Of a DNA stretch of 64,000 nucleotides, positions 1-9,059 are shown piece after piece (within the stretch, counting starts at the first letter, position 1; the number at the start of each line of letters is the position of its first letter). This DNA is from Phil1 sp964487565 (GTDB lineage: Bacteria > Bacillota > Clostridia > Christensenellales > CAG-138), in assembly GCA_964487565.1 (NCBI GenBank), contig CAZARN010000008.1, positions 23,467 through 87,466 on the forward strand. The letters run 5' to 3'. The notes beneath the pieces are model-generated. The model saw only the letters and a list, made by a program, of their open reading frames with translations, did no database searches and had not been told where the DNA came from. A program made the translations under genes and the position numbers.

Positions 1-724
1 CGATGCAGATATGCGTCTGCTCAACATCCTTCTCGCAAAACCTGACCCGTCTTCCCGGGCCGTAGCTGCCCGCGCGGCGCGCTCGTCCCCCGCCCGCCGG
101 TATATCCGAAAAGCGCTCCTCAAGAAGCGATATGAGCGCGTCGTGTTCGAAGCTGCCCGCACATGATATCACGATATCTCCCGCGCGGTAAAGCGAATCC
201 ATATACGATCCTATGCCCTCGCGCGTGAATGCGGCGACTGTCTGCGCGCTGCCGAGGATCGGTTTTTCAAGCGGCGTCCCCTCAAAAAGCAAAGTGCAAA
301 GCGCGTCGTGCGCCACATCCTCCGGCGAATCGGAGGTCATGAGTATCTCCTCGGTCACAACGCCTTTTTCCTTCCCGATATCATCGGGATCGAATTTGGA
401 GTGCAGCACGATATCGGAAAGCATGTCCGCCGCAAGGCCTATATCCTCGCCGAGCACCTTCGCATAAAAGCAGGTGCATTCCTTCGCCGTGAAGGCGTTG
501 AGATTGCCGCCCACCGCATCCATCTCGGACGCGATATCGGAAGCCGTGCGCTTTTGCGTCCCCTTGAAGAGCATGTGCTCGATGAAATGCGAAATGCCGG
601 ATTGCTCCGCGCTCTCCGACACGCTGCCCGCGTCCACCCATACGCCCATCGAAAGGGAACGGTAATGGTCCATGCGCTCGCTCACGACGCGCACGCCGTT
701 TTTCAGTTGATCGTGTCTTATCAT
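1..724 (-). CDS. M16 family zinc metallopeptidase (C-terminus outside window)
   Basis: Inverse-zincin peptidase of the processing-peptidase/insulinase type (MlpA/YmxG-like). Translation of the minus strand from the ATG at 724 gives MIRHDQLKNGVRVV at the N-terminus, the inverted zinc motif HFIEH at residues 46-50, and a downstream GVVTEEI segment that supplies the distal glutamate ligand. The frame runs off the left edge, so only about 240 of the usual ~410 residues are present. The start lies 8 bases after the stop of a YlxY-like deacetylase gene, the same order as ylxY-mlpA in Bacillus, so co-transcription is likely. The physiological substrate of this family in Bacillota is not established. 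Confidence 0.9.
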   Translation of the reverse strand, partial: MIRHDQLKNGVRVVSERMDHYRSLSMGVWVDAGSVSESAEQSGISHFIEHMLFKGTQKRTASDIASEMDAVGGNLNAFTAKECTCFYAKVLGEDIGLAADMLSDIVLHSKFDPDDIGKEKGVVTEEILMTSDSPEDVAHDALCTLLFEGTPLEKPILGSAQTVAAFTREGIGSYMDSLYRAGDIVISCAGSFEHDALISLLEERFSDIPAGGGRARRAGSYGPGRRVRFCEKDVEQTHICI

Positions 725-732
725 CAGTTGAA

Positions 733-1428
733 TTATCCCGGGTCCGTCACCGCGGAAACGGTCGTGACCCTTATGCCTTTCGCCAAAAATCCTTCGATGA
801 GCCCCGCGAGCGCATCCGCGCCCGCGCGCGTGGGCTGCATCAATATTATACTGCCTGCAAGCGGCTCATTCAATCCGCGCTTCATTATATCTTCCGCCGT
901 GCCGCGCGCGCAGCGAAGATCGAGCGTGCATAAAACGTGCGTAAGGCCGAGCCTTCGCGCTGCGCGCGCCGACGGCGCAGTCTCCCTTTCGCCCGAATAA
1001 TACAGCACGGGCGACACGTCCGTCGCCTTTTTTATGGCCGCAAGCGATTCGGCGATATCCGCACGCACGGCTGCGGCGTCCCCGTCAAAGGAAGGATCGA
1101 AGCCCATCGTGGCGATCTCGTGTCCCTCGTCTGCGATGCGCCTTGCAAGCGCGGGCTGCGTTTGCGCATATTCCCCGCTCAAGGCGAACGTTGCGTGGAC
1201 GCCGTATTTTTTGAGCGTGTCAAGCATGTCTTGCACGGCGTTTGCATCCCACGAAACGGCGATCTCCAGCGCGACGGAATCCTCCGACGAACCCCTGTAA
1301 ACAGGCCCCGCATACAGCGCGGACACGGTCGATACCGCGTCCCCGCCGCTTGTGAGCGCGTAAAGCGCCGCGATGACGAAAATTATAAAAAGATCTGCCG
1401 CGATACCCGCCCTTTTGCGTTTTTTCAT
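733..1428 (-). CDS. YlxY-like polysaccharide deacetylase-fold protein, probably not catalytic
   Basis: NodB-fold protein with one N-terminal membrane segment (about residues 8-26), so anchored and extracytoplasmic. The fold is seen in the stretch VQDMLDTLKKYGVHATFALS followed by the usual ALARRIADEGHEIATMG context. Where active NodB enzymes carry HSxxHP after GHEI, this protein reads TMGFDPS, so the metal-binding histidines are missing; the catalytic TFDDG motif is also replaced (VSWDAN). The start at 1428 was chosen because AGGGGGAG lies 6 bases upstream; an ATG 33 bases earlier lacks such a site. It sits directly before an M16 peptidase gene, as in Bacillus. The role is probably structural or sporulation/envelope related, by family analogy only. 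Confidence 0.72.
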   Translation of the reverse strand: MKKRKRAGIAADLFIIFVIAALYALTSGGDAVSTVSALYAGPVYRGSSEDSVALEIAVSWDANAVQDMLDTLKKYGVHATFALSGEYAQTQPALARRIADEGHEIATMGFDPSFDGDAAAVRADIAESLAAIKKATDVSPVLYYSGERETAPSARAARRLGLTHVLCTLDLRCARGTAEDIMKRGLNEPLAGSIILMQPTRAGADALAGLIEGFLAKGIRVTTVSAVTDPG

Positions 1429-1498
1429 GCTGCGCTCCCCCTGCGTGTCCGTATTCAGCACAGCTTATGCAAACGGGGCCTGGGTTATGCGCGCGTAT

Positions 1499-2623
1499 TC
1501 ATCCCTTAACGAGCTCGATCATCACCGCGGCGATGTTTTTCATTATCGCGTCCGGAAAATCAAATTCGGGCGTATGCAGCTCGCTCATCGAAAGGCCGCT
1601 GCCCGTATAGAACAGCGCGCCTTCGCCAGCGGCCTTTATCAGCCGGCCGAAATCCTCCGACGCACGGTAAGGCTCGTCCATCTTCGTGCACGGGACGCCG
1701 GCCCTTTCGCAGGCCTCGCGCACGCGGCGCGCGGCATACGCGGTGTTTGCGGTTTCCGGGAAAGGATCGCGCGATGAGAACGAAACGCCGAGGCCGTATT
1801 CCGCGGCGATGCCACGCGCCGCCTCCTTGATCCTTTCGCGCAGCGTGCAAAGCTCGCTTTCAAGCTGCGCGCGTATCGTGAGCATCAGCTCGCCTTCGCC
1901 GGGCGAAGTCCCAAAGGCTTCTTCGCCAACGTGAACGCATATCACCGTACACAGCACCATGGCGGTATAGTTTTTCCTGTCCGCAAGTCCGGCGAGCGAA
2001 ATGACGAGACGCGATATCGCCTCGGCCGGGTTCAGCCCCTCCTCCGGCATGCTCGCATGCGAGCGTCTGCCCGTGAACGCGATCACCATGCCCTCGGAGG
2101 CGCACTGTACCGTGCCCTCCTTCACGCGCACCGCGCCCTGCGCGATGCCGGGCCAGTTATGCGTCGCGTATATCTCGCGTATGCCGTTTTGCTCAACGAA
2201 CGGCACGATCTCCGCCGCGCCTTCACCCGTTTCCTCCGCATGCTGGAAGATCAGATAAACGTCCCTGTCCGGCTGCGCGCGCTCAAGCTCCGTCGCGGTG
2301 AGCGCAAGCGCCGCGCTGTGACCGTCATGCCCGCATTTGTGGCCCCAGCCCGGATTTTTCGAAGCATACGGCAGCGCCGCCGTCTCGCACACGGGCACCG
2401 CCTCAAAATCCGCGCGCAAAGCAAGCGGCGGCCTTGGGGGAACTGTCCTCGTGCGGTATACGGCGGCGAAATAACGCCCCATATCGCAGATTTCAAGAGA
2501 AGTATTCTCTTTTATGAAGCGCATCAGCGCCTGTTTGGTATACGTTTCGTGATTTGCGCCCTCCGGATGGGCGTGAAGATCATGCCTGAGCGCGACCGCC
2601 CGGGCGTACATTTCTTCAGTCAT
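1499..2623 (-). CDS. M20 family amidohydrolase (HipO/AbgB-like)
   Basis: Cytoplasmic di-metal amidohydrolase of the hippurate/N-acyl-amino-acid hydrolase group, 374 aa, the usual length. Visible motifs are the LHAHPE segment near the N-terminus, CGHDGH (metal ligands), HAEETGEGA (catalytic Glu and ligand), THNWPG, and a C-terminal SELHTPEFDFPD region with the last metal histidine. The dimerisation insert follows the GRRSHASMPEEG motif. No signal peptide. The substrate cannot be read from sequence; release of an amino acid from an N-acyl or N-aryl conjugate is the family norm. It is the first gene of the minus-strand run leading to the deacetylase and M16 genes, but a 70-base gap makes co-transcription uncertain. 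Confidence 0.87.
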   Translation of the reverse strand: MTEEMYARAVALRHDLHAHPEGANHETYTKQALMRFIKENTSLEICDMGRYFAAVYRTRTVPPRPPLALRADFEAVPVCETAALPYASKNPGWGHKCGHDGHSAALALTATELERAQPDRDVYLIFQHAEETGEGAAEIVPFVEQNGIREIYATHNWPGIAQGAVRVKEGTVQCASEGMVIAFTGRRSHASMPEEGLNPAEAISRLVISLAGLADRKNYTAMVLCTVICVHVGEEAFGTSPGEGELMLTIRAQLESELCTLRERIKEAARGIAAEYGLGVSFSSRDPFPETANTAYAARRVREACERAGVPCTKMDEPYRASEDFGRLIKAAGEGALFYTGSGLSMSELHTPEFDFPDAIMKNIAAVMIELVKG

Positions 2624-2708
2624 AGCAATTCATCCTCCGTATTTTTCCCATTATATCGCGCCGGAGACAAAAATGGAACGGACGGCCCGTGAAGGCCGTC
2701 CGCATATG

Positions 2709-4586
2709 TCATATCCCGCCGCCGGGGGAATTGCCCGTCGCGCCCGTCGTGCCGTCGGCGCCTCCGCCCGTGGTACCGCCGCCAGAACCCGGCTTGCTTC
2801 CGCCCGAGGTTCCGCCGCCCGAACCCGGATTGCCTCCTCCGGGCGACATGCCGCCGCGGCCTCCGCCTGCGCCGGAGCTTCCGTATGTGACAAATACCGA
2901 CGTCTGCTCGATCTCAAGCTGTTCCGTGCCGCCGGACAGCGTCCCCGAAGAAGCGAAGCCGTTTGCGTCGCAGCCTTCGACATCGCCTCCCGTCGCAAGC
3001 GTATATGTGCCGTTTTGCACGATGCCCGGCGCCGAGATCGCGACTGATGAATAATCCTTTTGAGGAACGAACGTCGCCACGACGCTGCCGTTCTTGTCAA
3101 CAAGGGTCACGCGCGTGCCGCCCGTTGCGGATATGCCGCAGGCGAGGACGGAGCATTGCGTGGAATCAGCCCCCGAAAAGCCCACCGCCATGCCGGAGCT
3201 TCCCGCGGCGATAACCACGCCGCCAGTCACGGTGGCGCTCGTGCCGCAGTCTATCGCGCCGTTGCCGTTGTCCGTCGGGCCGCTGACGAGCGTCACCCCG
3301 CCCGTGACCGTGATCGAGCCGTTTGAATCAAGCCCGTCCCCGCCGGCGTTCACCAAAGTGTAGCCGCCCGAGATCACGAGCGAATATTCGTCAGATCCGC
3401 CCATGCCGCCGCCGAAGAAGCCGTCCGTGCCGAGCCCGCCGAAGCCGGAGGAATCGTTGCCGCCCGCCGCGTTGAAGCCGTCGTCCGTGGAGGTTATGTC
3501 TATCGTGCCGCCGGATACCGTGATGTTTGCGGCCTCTATCCCCTCATAGCTTTGCGCGACGGTTATCGTCCCGCCGGAAATGTTTATGTCCGCGTCCGCG
3601 TGCAGGCCGTCGTCCTTTGATGAAAGCGAAAAGCTCCCGCCCGCGATCGTCATGGAGCCGTTTGTGTGCAGCGCGTCGTCACCGCTTGATATATCAAACG
3701 TGCCGCCTGTTATCTCGAGCGCGGAATATCCCATGATGCCCTTGCCCTGGGTGATGAGTGTGAACGATCCGCCCTCGATATACACGAAGCCGCGCCCGTC
3801 GTCCTCATCGTTGTCGCTCTTTATGCCCGCCGTACCGGCGTTTATCGTGAACACGCCGTCCGCTATGCGCACGCAGTCCTTGCCGTTGATGCCCGTGGAC
3901 ACGCTGCTGATGCCTATCGTGCCGCCCGTTATGTTCAACTCGTCCTTTGAAACGATGCCATGCTTGTAATTGCCCGTGATGTTCAGCGTTCCTTCCCCGT
4001 TGATCGTAACGTCGGCCTTTGAAAACACAGTGGCGTCCGCGTTCGCGTCATCCCCATCAAGCGCCGTGTATGACGAGCCGTCGCAAAGCGTGTTCACGCT
4101 CCCCGCGGCAAGGGTTATGAACACCTTGTCGGCGTTGCGTATGAACAGGGCCGGCCCGTTCGCGCAGGTGATATCGGTACCCGCAAGCACAAGCTGGAGC
4201 TTTGCGTCGTCGGGCGCGTCGACCGTTATCATCCCGCTGAAGCTGCCTGTGATTATGTACGTTCCTTCCTCCGTTATCGTGATAAGCCCGTCGGCCGCGG
4301 TCGCTCCGCCGCCCGTTATCACGGCGTCTTTGCCCGAAAGCTCAATTGTTGTCGCAGCGGATGCGTCATAGCTCGCGTCGCTGTCCCTTTTGGAAAACGA
4401 GGTGCTCTCCGCGTCGAGCGCGCCCGAGGCGGAAAGCGTTCCATCCGATTCGTCAGCCGTGCCTTGCGCGCTTTCTTCGGAAGCGTCGCCCGTGACGGCA
4501 GGTTCGCTGCCGTTCATCAGCGCGCAACCCGAAAACAGCATAAGCGCCGTTATCACGGCGATCATCGCCAATGCGCGTTTTTTCAT
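2709..4586 (-). CDS. Carbohydrate-binding-domain lipoprotein (DUF4353-like)
   Basis: Large secreted lipoprotein, about 625 aa. The signal peptide ends in the lipobox LFSGC. The mature part starts with a Ser/Asp/Glu-rich linker, followed by many short repeats of the form ITGGTxxIxSxDDGxxAxG, expected to build a right-handed beta-helix, and ends in a Gly/Ser/Pro-rich tail of about 60 residues. The start at 4586 is set by AAAGGAGA five bases upstream; a GTG five codons earlier lies in the ribosome binding site itself. The upstream DUF4956 gene ends 11 bases before. Such proteins are repeatedly found with VTC and DUF4956 genes and are called carbohydrate-binding in databases, but no ligand is evident here. 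Confidence 0.83.
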   Translation of the reverse strand: MKKRALAMIAVITALMLFSGCALMNGSEPAVTGDASEESAQGTADESDGTLSASGALDAESTSFSKRDSDASYDASAATTIELSGKDAVITGGGATAADGLITITEEGTYIITGSFSGMITVDAPDDAKLQLVLAGTDITCANGPALFIRNADKVFITLAAGSVNTLCDGSSYTALDGDDANADATVFSKADVTINGEGTLNITGNYKHGIVSKDELNITGGTIGISSVSTGINGKDCVRIADGVFTINAGTAGIKSDNDEDDGRGFVYIEGGSFTLITQGKGIMGYSALEITGGTFDISSGDDALHTNGSMTIAGGSFSLSSKDDGLHADADINISGGTITVAQSYEGIEAANITVSGGTIDITSTDDGFNAAGGNDSSGFGGLGTDGFFGGGMGGSDEYSLVISGGYTLVNAGGDGLDSNGSITVTGGVTLVSGPTDNGNGAIDCGTSATVTGGVVIAAGSSGMAVGFSGADSTQCSVLACGISATGGTRVTLVDKNGSVVATFVPQKDYSSVAISAPGIVQNGTYTLATGGDVEGCDANGFASSGTLSGGTEQLEIEQTSVFVTYGSSGAGGGRGGMSPGGGNPGSGGGTSGGSKPGSGGGTTGGGADGTTGATGNSPGGGI

Positions 4587-4597
4587 ATTGTCTCCTT

Positions 4598-5281
4598 TCA
4601 CAGCTCGCCGCGCGTCTGCGCAATGCCGAGCGATATTTCAAGATTTCCGTTTTTGCATCTCAGCTCGTCGATCAGATGCTTCTCATCCATGCCTTTCTTT
4701 GGTACTATCGAATATTTCAGCTTGAACAGGCTCCCCATAGCGGTGGTCTTGACCTCGATGAGGTTCGCGCTTTTGGTGTTTTCGGCAAGGATGTCGTCAA
4801 ACGCGCCCGCGTAATCCATCCCTTCGGGCACGGTTATGCGGAGCATCTTCTCCTCCTCGCGCGGCTCGCCAAAGCCGAACCTTTCAAGCACGAGCAATGC
4901 CGCGCAGGCGATAAGAGCGAATATGGCGGCGATCGCAACGTACCCCATCCCGCAGGCAAGACCCAACGCCATCGCAACGAATATCGCGCATATCTCCTTT
5001 GCGCTGCCCTGCGCGCTCCTGAAGCGCACGAGGCTGAACGCGCCCGCCACGGCGACCCCCGCGCCGATATTCCCGTTCACGAGCGCGATCACCGTGCCCA
5101 CCGCAAACGGAAGCAGCGCAAGCGTCAGCGCAAAGCCGCCCGAATGGCGCGTTTTGTGTGTGAACGCGAGCGCGCACACAAGGCCGAGCAGCAGCGATAC
5201 CCCGCTGCAGATGAGGAAGGTTGCAAGCGTCATCGAGCCGCTTGAGGTCATGTCAAAAATGCTGCCGAGTATATCAGGCAC
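4598..5281 (-). CDS. DUF4956 family membrane protein
   Basis: 227-aa protein with about four hydrophobic segments in the first 140 residues, then a soluble C-terminal domain of about 85 residues. The conserved family signature is seen as GAFSLVRFRSAQGSAKEI between membrane segments, which resembles the MgtC-type VRFRS loop. The start overlaps the end of the VTC gene by 8 bases, pointing to translational coupling. In Bacillota this family is almost always encoded beside VTC-domain proteins, so a joint role in polyphosphate or cell-surface synthesis is inferred, not demonstrated. Confidence 0.87.
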   Translation of the reverse strand: MPDILGSIFDMTSSGSMTLATFLICSGVSLLLGLVCALAFTHKTRHSGGFALTLALLPFAVGTVIALVNGNIGAGVAVAGAFSLVRFRSAQGSAKEICAIFVAMALGLACGMGYVAIAAIFALIACAALLVLERFGFGEPREEEKMLRITVPEGMDYAGAFDDILAENTKSANLIEVKTTAMGSLFKLKYSIVPKKGMDEKHLIDELRCKNGNLEISLGIAQTRGEL

Positions 5282-5996
5282 AGTAGATCAGCTCCTTTTC
5301 GCCCGACATAAGGGCGTTATTCATCATGTCAGCATATGCGCTGCCGTATTTTGAGAAGGAAGTCGGGCGCGCGCCCACCCTGTCGAGCGTGTGCGCGAGC
5401 CAAAGCGGCATAACGCCCGGAAGCTTGACCTCCATAAGGCACGCGCCCCTGTCAAGCAGCGGTATGTCCGCGCCTTCGAAGGTAAAATCATCCGTTTCCA
5501 GATAGCGCACGGCCGTATCGAACGTGACGCGCACGGCGCTTTCATCCCCCCGTCCGAAAAACGCCTCCCGCTCATATGCTATAAGCGCCGACGGCCCTAT
5601 GCCCGGATAGCGCGAGACGAATTCCGCGCATTCGCACTCTATCTCGCATCGGGCTTCGAGTTTTCCCTCAAGAAAGAGACGCGCCTCGTCAAGCGGCATA
5701 CCCACCCGGCGTTTGTAAACCACGCCGAGATACTTCTTCTTCAGCTCCACATAGACCGTGCTGTTCCCGCCCGGTACGCCGTAGCTTCTGACGCGGAGCT
5801 TCTCCTTATACGCGGGCTTTTCCATGGACCGGCGGATCACGCTGCGATCCGGCGTATCATAATAGAGGCTCATCACCGTGTGATCGCCGAATGAATCCTT
5901 ATCCATGCGTTTGGCGAGCGCGGCCGAAAGCGCGGCCTTCTCCGCCGGCCGGAGCATGTATTTGAGTTCGTATCTTTCAAAAACGCCTGTGTCCAT
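5274..5996 (-). CDS. VTC domain protein (polyphosphate-polymerase-like)
   Basis: 240-aa member of the VTC/triphosphate-tunnel superfamily. Characteristic strands are seen in order: FERYELKYML at the N-terminus, the YYDTPD motif, the basic KEKLRVRSYG and ELKKKYLGVVYKRRVG strands that line the tunnel, and the late acidic strand LMEVKLPG. It has no membrane segment, so it is probably cytoplasmic and recruited by the neighbouring DUF4956 membrane protein, with which it overlaps. Eukaryotic Vtc4 makes polyphosphate from ATP; for bacterial proteins of this cluster the product is not established. First gene of a three-gene operon with DUF4956 and the beta-helix lipoprotein. Confidence 0.88.
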   Translation of the reverse strand: MDTGVFERYELKYMLRPAEKAALSAALAKRMDKDSFGDHTVMSLYYDTPDRSVIRRSMEKPAYKEKLRVRSYGVPGGNSTVYVELKKKYLGVVYKRRVGMPLDEARLFLEGKLEARCEIECECAEFVSRYPGIGPSALIAYEREAFFGRGDESAVRVTFDTAVRYLETDDFTFEGADIPLLDRGACLMEVKLPGVMPLWLAHTLDRVGARPTSFSKYGSAYADMMNNALMSGEKELIYCA

Positions 5997-6204
5997 TTCT
6001 TTGCCTCCTCGATGTTATATGATGGATGATACAATCCAATTTTGGCAAAATGATGAGCTTCGCATGTATTTTAAACGCCGTTTTCGGTTTTTGACACCAC
6101 AATTGACGTTTACAAGGACACTGTTTTCCAATTGACCGGTCATGTGGTATAATGCTGCCAATATAATAAGGGCGTTATAAACGTTCCCAGCAACGGAGGT
6201 TTTG

Positions 6205-6918
6205 ATGTTAAAGATAGAAGGGCTGACAAAAACATACGGCGCCAAAAAGGCCGTTGACGATCTTTCGCTGCACATCCAAAAGGGCGAGATATACGGCTTC
6301 ATAGGCCACAACGGTGCGGGAAAGACCACAACGCTCAAGTCCTGCGCCGGAATACTGCGTTTTGACAGCGGTGAAATATATATCGACGGCATTTCCGTCA
6401 AAAAGGACCCCATTGCCTGCAAGCGCATAACCGCATACATACCCGACAATCCCGACCTTTATGATTTCATGAGCGGGATCAAGTATCTCAATTTCATCGC
6501 GGATGTCTTCGGCGTGTCCAAGGACGCGCGTGAGGAGCGCATCGCCAGGTACGCCGATCTTTTCGAGCTGGCGGGCGATCTTGCGCAGCCTGTGAGCGCG
6601 TATTCGCACGGCATGAAGCAAAAGCTCGCCGTCATCTCCGCGCTGATCCACGAGCCGAAGCTGATGATAATGGACGAACCGTTCGTCGGCCTCGACCCCA
6701 AAGCCTCCCACATATTGAAAGAGCTGATGCGCAACATATGCGACGCCGGCGGGGCCATATTCTTCTCCACCCATGTTCTGGAGGTCGCCGAGAAGCTGTG
6801 CGACAAGATCGCCATAATCAAGGACGGCAGGCTCATCATGGCCGGAGATACTGATGAAGTCCGCGGCAACAGCTCGCTCGAATCCGTATTCCTTGAGCTG
6901 GAGGATGAAAATGTTTAA
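6205..6918 (+). CDS. ABC transporter ATP-binding protein
   Basis: 237-aa nucleotide-binding subunit of a two-gene exporter. Walker A is GHNGAGKTT, the signature is AYSHGMKQKL, and Walker B is LMIMDEPFVGLD, followed by the switch histidine in STHVLEV. The start ATG at 6205 has GGAGG five to six bases upstream; a TTG one codon earlier is less likely. A TATAAT box lies about 55 bases upstream (6151-6156). The stop overlaps the start of the next gene. The sequence type (MLKIEGLTKTYGAKKAV) is that of ABC-2-like exporters; the cargo is unknown. Confidence 0.92.
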   Translation: MLKIEGLTKTYGAKKAVDDLSLHIQKGEIYGFIGHNGAGKTTTLKSCAGILRFDSGEIYIDGISVKKDPIACKRITAYIPDNPDLYDFMSGIKYLNFIADVFGVSKDAREERIARYADLFELAGDLAQPVSAYSHGMKQKLAVISALIHEPKLMIMDEPFVGLDPKASHILKELMRNICDAGGAIFFSTHVLEVAEKLCDKIAIIKDGRLIMAGDTDEVRGNSSLESVFLELEDENV

Positions 6919-8512
6919 TGCGCTGCTTAAAACGAGACTCGCCGCGCTCTTTTATTCGTTCACGCGAGGCTCAAAAAACAAAAAGGGACACTCCGCGCTC
7001 GGCAAAGCCGGCATAGCGCTGCTGTTCATCTATGTCGTCGGCTGCATGATGTGGCTTTTCGGTTCCCTCTGGGAAAGCATGTGCGAGCCGTTTTACAGAC
7101 TGGGCCTTGCATGGCTTTATTTCGCGTTCGTCGGCATAACGACCCTCATCATCTGCTTTGTGGGCAGCGTGTTCATGGCGCAGCAGCAGCTTTTCGCCGC
7201 AAAGGACAACGATCTGCTCCTCTCCATGCCCATACCGCCGCGGGCGATCGTCGCAAGCCGTATGCTGATGCTCATCGCCCTGAGCTATCTCACCGAGGCG
7301 CTCATCGTGCTGCCCGCGGCCTATGTTTGGCTGGTCAGCCTTCCCGTCACCGCCGCCGGCGTCGTGATATTCGCCCTTGCGTTTCTGGCGCTTCCGATGA
7401 TTTCCCTCGCGCTCTCATGCCTGTTCGGATATCTTATTGAAGCCGTCACCTCGCGTCTCGGCCGCGGCAAAAACTTGTTCACGATGGTCATTTCAATCGC
7501 GTTTCTCGCGCTGTATTTCGTGTTCTATTCGCGGATGCAGGAATACATCTCCGTTTTGATCACCAACGGCGCGCAGGTTGGCGACGCAATACGCACCGCC
7601 GTGCCGCCCTTGTACTGGCTCGGCAACGCCGTGGCCTCGCATGACGCGGGTCAGCTTCTGCTTTTCCTTGCCTGCTGCATCCTGCCGTTCGGCGCGGCCT
7701 ACGCCCTCATATCGCGCAGCTTCATTTCCATCGCAACGCGGCGCACCTCGGGCGCAAAGCGCGTTTACCGCCGCGGCGACATGAAGGTCGCCTCCGCCGA
7801 CCGGGCGCTTTTCTCCCGTGAGCTGAGCCATTTCCTCTCGAGCGCGATGTATATGATGAACGCGGGCCTCGGACTTGTGATGCTGCTCATCGGCGTCGTC
7901 GCCATTGTGATAAAAAGCGCCGATATCGGGGAGTTTGTCGGCAGCATGGGCTTCGACGTCTCGCTTATGTGCCCGATCCTTTGCGTCGCGGAGCTTTTCA
8001 TCCTTTCGATGGTCATCATCTCCGCGCCCACGATATCCCTTGAAGGACGCAACCTTTGGATCGCGCAGTCGCTGCCCGTCCCGTCCTATAATATCCTTCG
8101 CGCAAAGGTACGCCTGCACAGCGTGATCTCAATTCCGTTTGCGCTTTGCGCTTCGGTCGCGATCGCTGTGATCTCAGGCGCGGACGCGCTGTCGGCGCTT
8201 GGGCTGATCGCTCTGCCGGCGGCGTTCATATTGCTCACCGCGCGCTTAGGCGTGCTCATCAATCTGCGTCTGCCTCGCTTCGACTGGACAAACGAAACGG
8301 TCGCCGTCAAGCAAAGCATGGCGACGGTTATCGCGATGTTCGCCAACATGGCGCTCGTAGTGGCCGCCGCTTTCGGTTACGCGCTCACAAGCGCCGTGCT
8401 CGACGTGCGCGTTTACATGCTCATCGTCGCGGCGCTGTTCGCAGTACTTTCCCTCGTTTTCGACCGTCTGCTCAAGACCTCCGGCAGCAGGCGTTTTGAA
8501 AGCCTTGCCTGA
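6911..8512 (+). CDS. ABC transporter permease (ABC-2-like, large)
   Basis: 533-aa polytopic membrane protein with about 12 hydrophobic segments in two halves separated by a basic cytoplasmic stretch (around the segment SGAKRVYRRGDMKVASADRA). The start at 6911 follows GGAGG by six bases, within the last codons of the ATPase gene, so the pair is translationally coupled. The family resembles putative ABC exporters of unknown cargo in Clostridia. No accessory lipoprotein or histidine-kinase genes sit beside it, so a bacitracin-type module is not supported. Confidence 0.83.
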   Translation: MFNALLKTRLAALFYSFTRGSKNKKGHSALGKAGIALLFIYVVGCMMWLFGSLWESMCEPFYRLGLAWLYFAFVGITTLIICFVGSVFMAQQQLFAAKDNDLLLSMPIPPRAIVASRMLMLIALSYLTEALIVLPAAYVWLVSLPVTAAGVVIFALAFLALPMISLALSCLFGYLIEAVTSRLGRGKNLFTMVISIAFLALYFVFYSRMQEYISVLITNGAQVGDAIRTAVPPLYWLGNAVASHDAGQLLLFLACCILPFGAAYALISRSFISIATRRTSGAKRVYRRGDMKVASADRALFSRELSHFLSSAMYMMNAGLGLVMLLIGVVAIVIKSADIGEFVGSMGFDVSLMCPILCVAELFILSMVIISAPTISLEGRNLWIAQSLPVPSYNILRAKVRLHSVISIPFALCASVAIAVISGADALSALGLIALPAAFILLTARLGVLINLRLPRFDWTNETVAVKQSMATVIAMFANMALVVAAAFGYALTSAVLDVRVYMLIVAALFAVLSLVFDRLLKTSGSRRFESLA

Positions 8513-8674
8513 TCGGCCGTTCCCGGCGTGCCCTGGGCTTTGATTCTGAAGCGGCATGCGCCTGCCATCGCATACGTGGCGTTGCACTTTTTTTCCAAAA
8601 ATGCTGTTTTCTGTTCAGGCATGAAGGGCTGGGGTTTACTTTTCACGCGGTCGATCCTGTTCGCTCTTAAAAGC

Positions 8675-8707
8675 AAGAGAGGGGCTTCGGTATGAAGTCC
8701 CTCTCTT
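8675..8707. terminator. Intrinsic terminator between converging genes
   Basis: A perfect 9-bp stem AAGAGAGGG / CCCTCTCTT with a 15-base loop, followed on the minus strand by a short T-rich run. It lies downstream of trxA (minus) and of the ABC permease (plus). The 8513-8674 stretch before it shows no gene. Confidence 0.72.
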
Positions 8708-8747
8708 AATATGCTTTTTGTGTTTTATCAGAATGTTAAAAGCGCTT

Positions 8748-9059
8748 TTACGCTTCGTCTATCGCGTCGGAGTATTCCTCCGCATCGCGCGCGCCCACAA
8801 GCTTGTTCACGGCCTCGCCGTTGCGGAATATTATCACGCACGGTATGGATACGATCTTGTAGCGCTGCGCAAGCTCAGGCTCCTCGTCCACGTTCACCTT
8901 GCATACGGAGGCCTTGCCCTCGTATTGTCCGGCAAGCTCCTCTATCATGGGGCCGATCATGCGGCAGGGGCCGCACCACGGCGCCCAGAAATCCACAAGC
9001 ACAGGCATATCCTGCGCGATCTCGGCGTCAAAATCATTCTTTGTCAGGTGTTTGAGCAT
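8748..9059 (-). CDS. trxA: Thioredoxin
   Basis: 103-aa cytoplasmic thiol-disulfide oxidoreductase, the normal thioredoxin length. The active site WAPWCGPC is at about residues 25-32 and the cis-proline loop reads SIPCVIIF, that is, P preceded by I but followed by an extra Cys where most thioredoxins have Thr. AAAGGAGAA lies 7 bases before the start. The start is inside the 3' end of the RseC-like gene (26-base overlap), so it is the last gene of hisS-aspS-rseC-trxA and should be under the T-box unless an internal promoter exists. Confidence 0.93.
   Translation of the reverse strand: MLKHLTKNDFDAEIAQDMPVLVDFWAPWCGPCRMIGPMIEELAGQYEGKASVCKVNVDEEPELAQRYKIVSIPCVIIFRNGEAVNKLVGARDAEEYSDAIDEA

Noticed and set aside
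308..1000. Plus-strand open frame of 230 codons
   Set aside because: It is the antisense of the M16 and deacetylase genes, lacks a ribosome binding site and shows no recognisable family; GC-rich codon use on the minus strand explains it.
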